Assembly (NCBI GenBank): GCA_007125455.1
Contig: SLDE01000144.1
Location: forward strand, 1-6,964
Length of the DNA stretch: 6,964 nucleotides
Direction: 5' to 3'
Origin: Ectothiorhodospiraceae bacterium
GTDB lineage: Bacteria > Pseudomonadota > Gammaproteobacteria > Thiohalomonadales > Thiohalomonadaceae
The translations under genes were made by a program, and so were the position numbers. Under the pieces are notes generated by a model, which did not search any database, was not told the DNA's origin, and was given only the letters and a program-made list of their open reading frames with translations. Shown piece by piece: positions 5,868 through 6,964 of this stretch (its first letter is position 1; each line of letters opens with the position of its first letter).

Positions 5868-6289
5868 TGCGTTGGCAGACGCGCCGCCGTGAAGAGCCAG
5901 ATCTCAACCTGACACCACTGATCGACGTGGTGTTCCTGTTGCTGATCTTCTTCATGGTCTCTACCACCTTTGAGCGGGATACCGAGATCACTCTGGAGCT
6001 ACCCGAGGCCACTGGCGAGGCGATGCCCAGTGAGCGGGCGGTGATCGAGATCAGTATTGATGCCCAGGGCAATTACTATGTCAACCAGCAAGAGTTGGTG
6101 AATACCCGCATTGAAACACTCAAGCGCAGTATCCAGCAGGCGGCCGAGGGGGTCGATCGCCCCCAGGTATTGCTTAGCGCGGATCGCCAGACGCCTCACC
6201 AGGCGGTGATCACCGCGATGGACGCGGCGCGACAGTTGGGGCTGGTGAATCTGACCTTTGCCACCAGCAGTCCGGCCGAGGGGCAGTAG
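5867..6289 (+). CDS. exbD: ExbD/TolR family biopolymer transport protein
   Basis: This 140-residue protein has one membrane helix and pairs with ExbB. A short cytoplasmic arginine-rich tail (RWQTRRREEPD) precedes LNLTPLIDVVFLLLIFFMV (13-31), the family signature. D20 is the conserved intramembrane aspartate that carries protons. The periplasmic domain (about 36-140) includes ITLELPEA (41-48) and VLLSADRQTPHQAVITAMDAA (101-121 area), typical of the ExbD/TolR dimerisation fold. The ATG overlaps the exbB TGA by one base, and GGGGAG at 5853-5858 is a plausible ribosome site within exbB, so the two are very likely translationally coupled. The msbA start follows the stop by 3 nt, which argues for one transcript with msbA. 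Confidence 0.92.
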   Translation: MRWQTRRREEPDLNLTPLIDVVFLLLIFFMVSTTFERDTEITLELPEATGEAMPSERAVIEISIDAQGNYYVNQQELVNTRIETLKRSIQQAAEGVDRPQVLLSADRQTPHQAVITAMDAARQLGLVNLTFATSSPAEGQ

Positions 6290-6292
6290 TCC

Positions 6293-6964
6293 ATGTCGCA
6301 ACACAACGATGACGGGATGAAAGTCTACCGTCGCCTGCTGGGCTATGTGCTGCCCCACTGGCATGCCTTTGCCTTCGCGATTGTCGCACTGCTACTGGTA
6401 GCGGCGACAGAGGCGGGTTTTGCCGCCTTCATCAAGCCCCTGATCGATGGCAGTTTTGTCGAGCGCGATCCTCAGATCATCAAGTACGCCCCGTTGGTGC
6501 TTATCGGTCTGTTCTTCATTTGCGGCGTGGCTGCCTTTGTCTCTGGCTACGCGATGGCCTGGGTGGCACGCAAGATCATTAATGTGCTGCGTGGGGAGAT
6601 GTTCGACCATCTGTTGCGCTTGCCGGTCAGCTTCTATGACCAAACCCCCTCGGGTACCTTGCTGGCCAAGCTGACCTACAACGTGGAGCAGGTGGCGCGT
6701 GCCACCACCGAAGTGATCACTGTGCTGGTACGCGATACCTTTACCGTGATCGCCCTGTTGGGGTGGATGTTTTATCTCAATTGGCGCCTGGCGCTGATCC
6801 TGCTGATCGGTGCGCCCCTCATCGCCCAAGCGATCACCCTGATTAATCGGCGCTTTCGCCGTTATAGCACCCGCATTCAGGACTCGGTTGGGGATGTGAC
6901 TCAGATTGCCGAGGAGGCGATCGAAGGGCAGCGGGTGGTAAAGACCTTTGGTGGCCTTAACTAT
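6293..6964 (+). CDS. msbA: Lipid A export ABC transporter MsbA (partial, N-terminal 224 residues)
   Basis: The frame from ATG 6293 is open to the window edge (224 codons, no stop). MsbA is the homodimeric inner-membrane ABC exporter that flips lipid A-core from the cytoplasmic to the periplasmic leaflet. The visible part is the type IV ABC transmembrane domain: MKVYRRLLGYVLPHW (9-23), TM1 about 24-48 ending FIKPLIDGSF (46-55), TM2 about 66-88, the cytoplasmic extension with LRGEMFDHLLRLPVSFYD (99-116) and SGTLLAKLTYNVEQV (120-134), TM3-TM4 about 141-180, and FRRYSTRIQDSVGDVTQIAEE (188-208 area) before EGQRVVKTFGG. These blocks are characteristic of MsbA. The ATP-binding domain lies beyond the window (family length about 580). 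GAGGGG at 6278-6283, 9 nt upstream, is a good ribosome site. The gene begins 3 nt after exbD. Confidence 0.93.
   Translation, partial: MSQHNDDGMKVYRRLLGYVLPHWHAFAFAIVALLLVAATEAGFAAFIKPLIDGSFVERDPQIIKYAPLVLIGLFFICGVAAFVSGYAMAWVARKIINVLRGEMFDHLLRLPVSFYDQTPSGTLLAKLTYNVEQVARATTEVITVLVRDTFTVIALLGWMFYLNWRLALILLIGAPLIAQAITLINRRFRRYSTRIQDSVGDVTQIAEEAIEGQRVVKTFGGLNY

Overview
The window is about 7 kb of GC-rich, densely packed chromosomal DNA from a non-enteric gammaproteobacterium. That placement rests on gene order and protein similarity. E. coli has comEC (ycaI), msbA and lpxK side by side, and Pseudomonas-type genomes have lol genes, a DUF2062 gene, comEC and an exbB/exbD pair together. Both arrangements are echoed here. 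Genus or species cannot be named from the sequence. Codon use and GC look even throughout. I see no insertion sequence, phage gene, CRISPR array, tRNA or rRNA.

Layout: (1) positions 1-95 hold the last 30 codons of an unidentified plus-strand gene. (2) Positions 96-293 are non-coding and unusually rich in short inverted repeats, ending in a promoter-like extended -10 just before lolC. (3) Positions 294-2229 hold lolC/E (LolF-like) and lolD, which overlap by 8 nt and encode the inner-membrane ABC machine that releases outer-membrane lipoproteins to LolA. (4) Positions 2226-2786, minus strand, encode a DUF2062 membrane protein whose stop codon overlaps the lolD stop codon tail to tail. (5) Positions 2787-2853 are a compact divergent intergenic region with a symmetric promoter-like arrangement. 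(6) Positions 2854-5154 hold comEC/rec2, the DNA-uptake channel. (7) After an 86-nt gap come exbB (best start GTG 5241), exbD (1-nt stop/start overlap) and msbA, whose first 224 codons run off the window end.

The theme is the cell envelope: lipoprotein release (LolD with LolC/E), lipid A-core flipping (MsbA), a proton-driven ExbB/ExbD motor, a DNA channel (ComEC) and a small membrane protein (DUF2062). The exbB-exbD-msbA run looks like one transcription unit. An lpxK gene is often next to msbA and may lie just beyond the right edge.

I did not find a convincing undescribed system. The points most worth checking are the apparently single, hybrid LolC/E permease, the hairpin-rich leader with a promoter almost touching the lolC start, the TonB-less ExbBD pair placed before msbA, and the symmetric divergent promoter between the DUF2062 gene and comEC.
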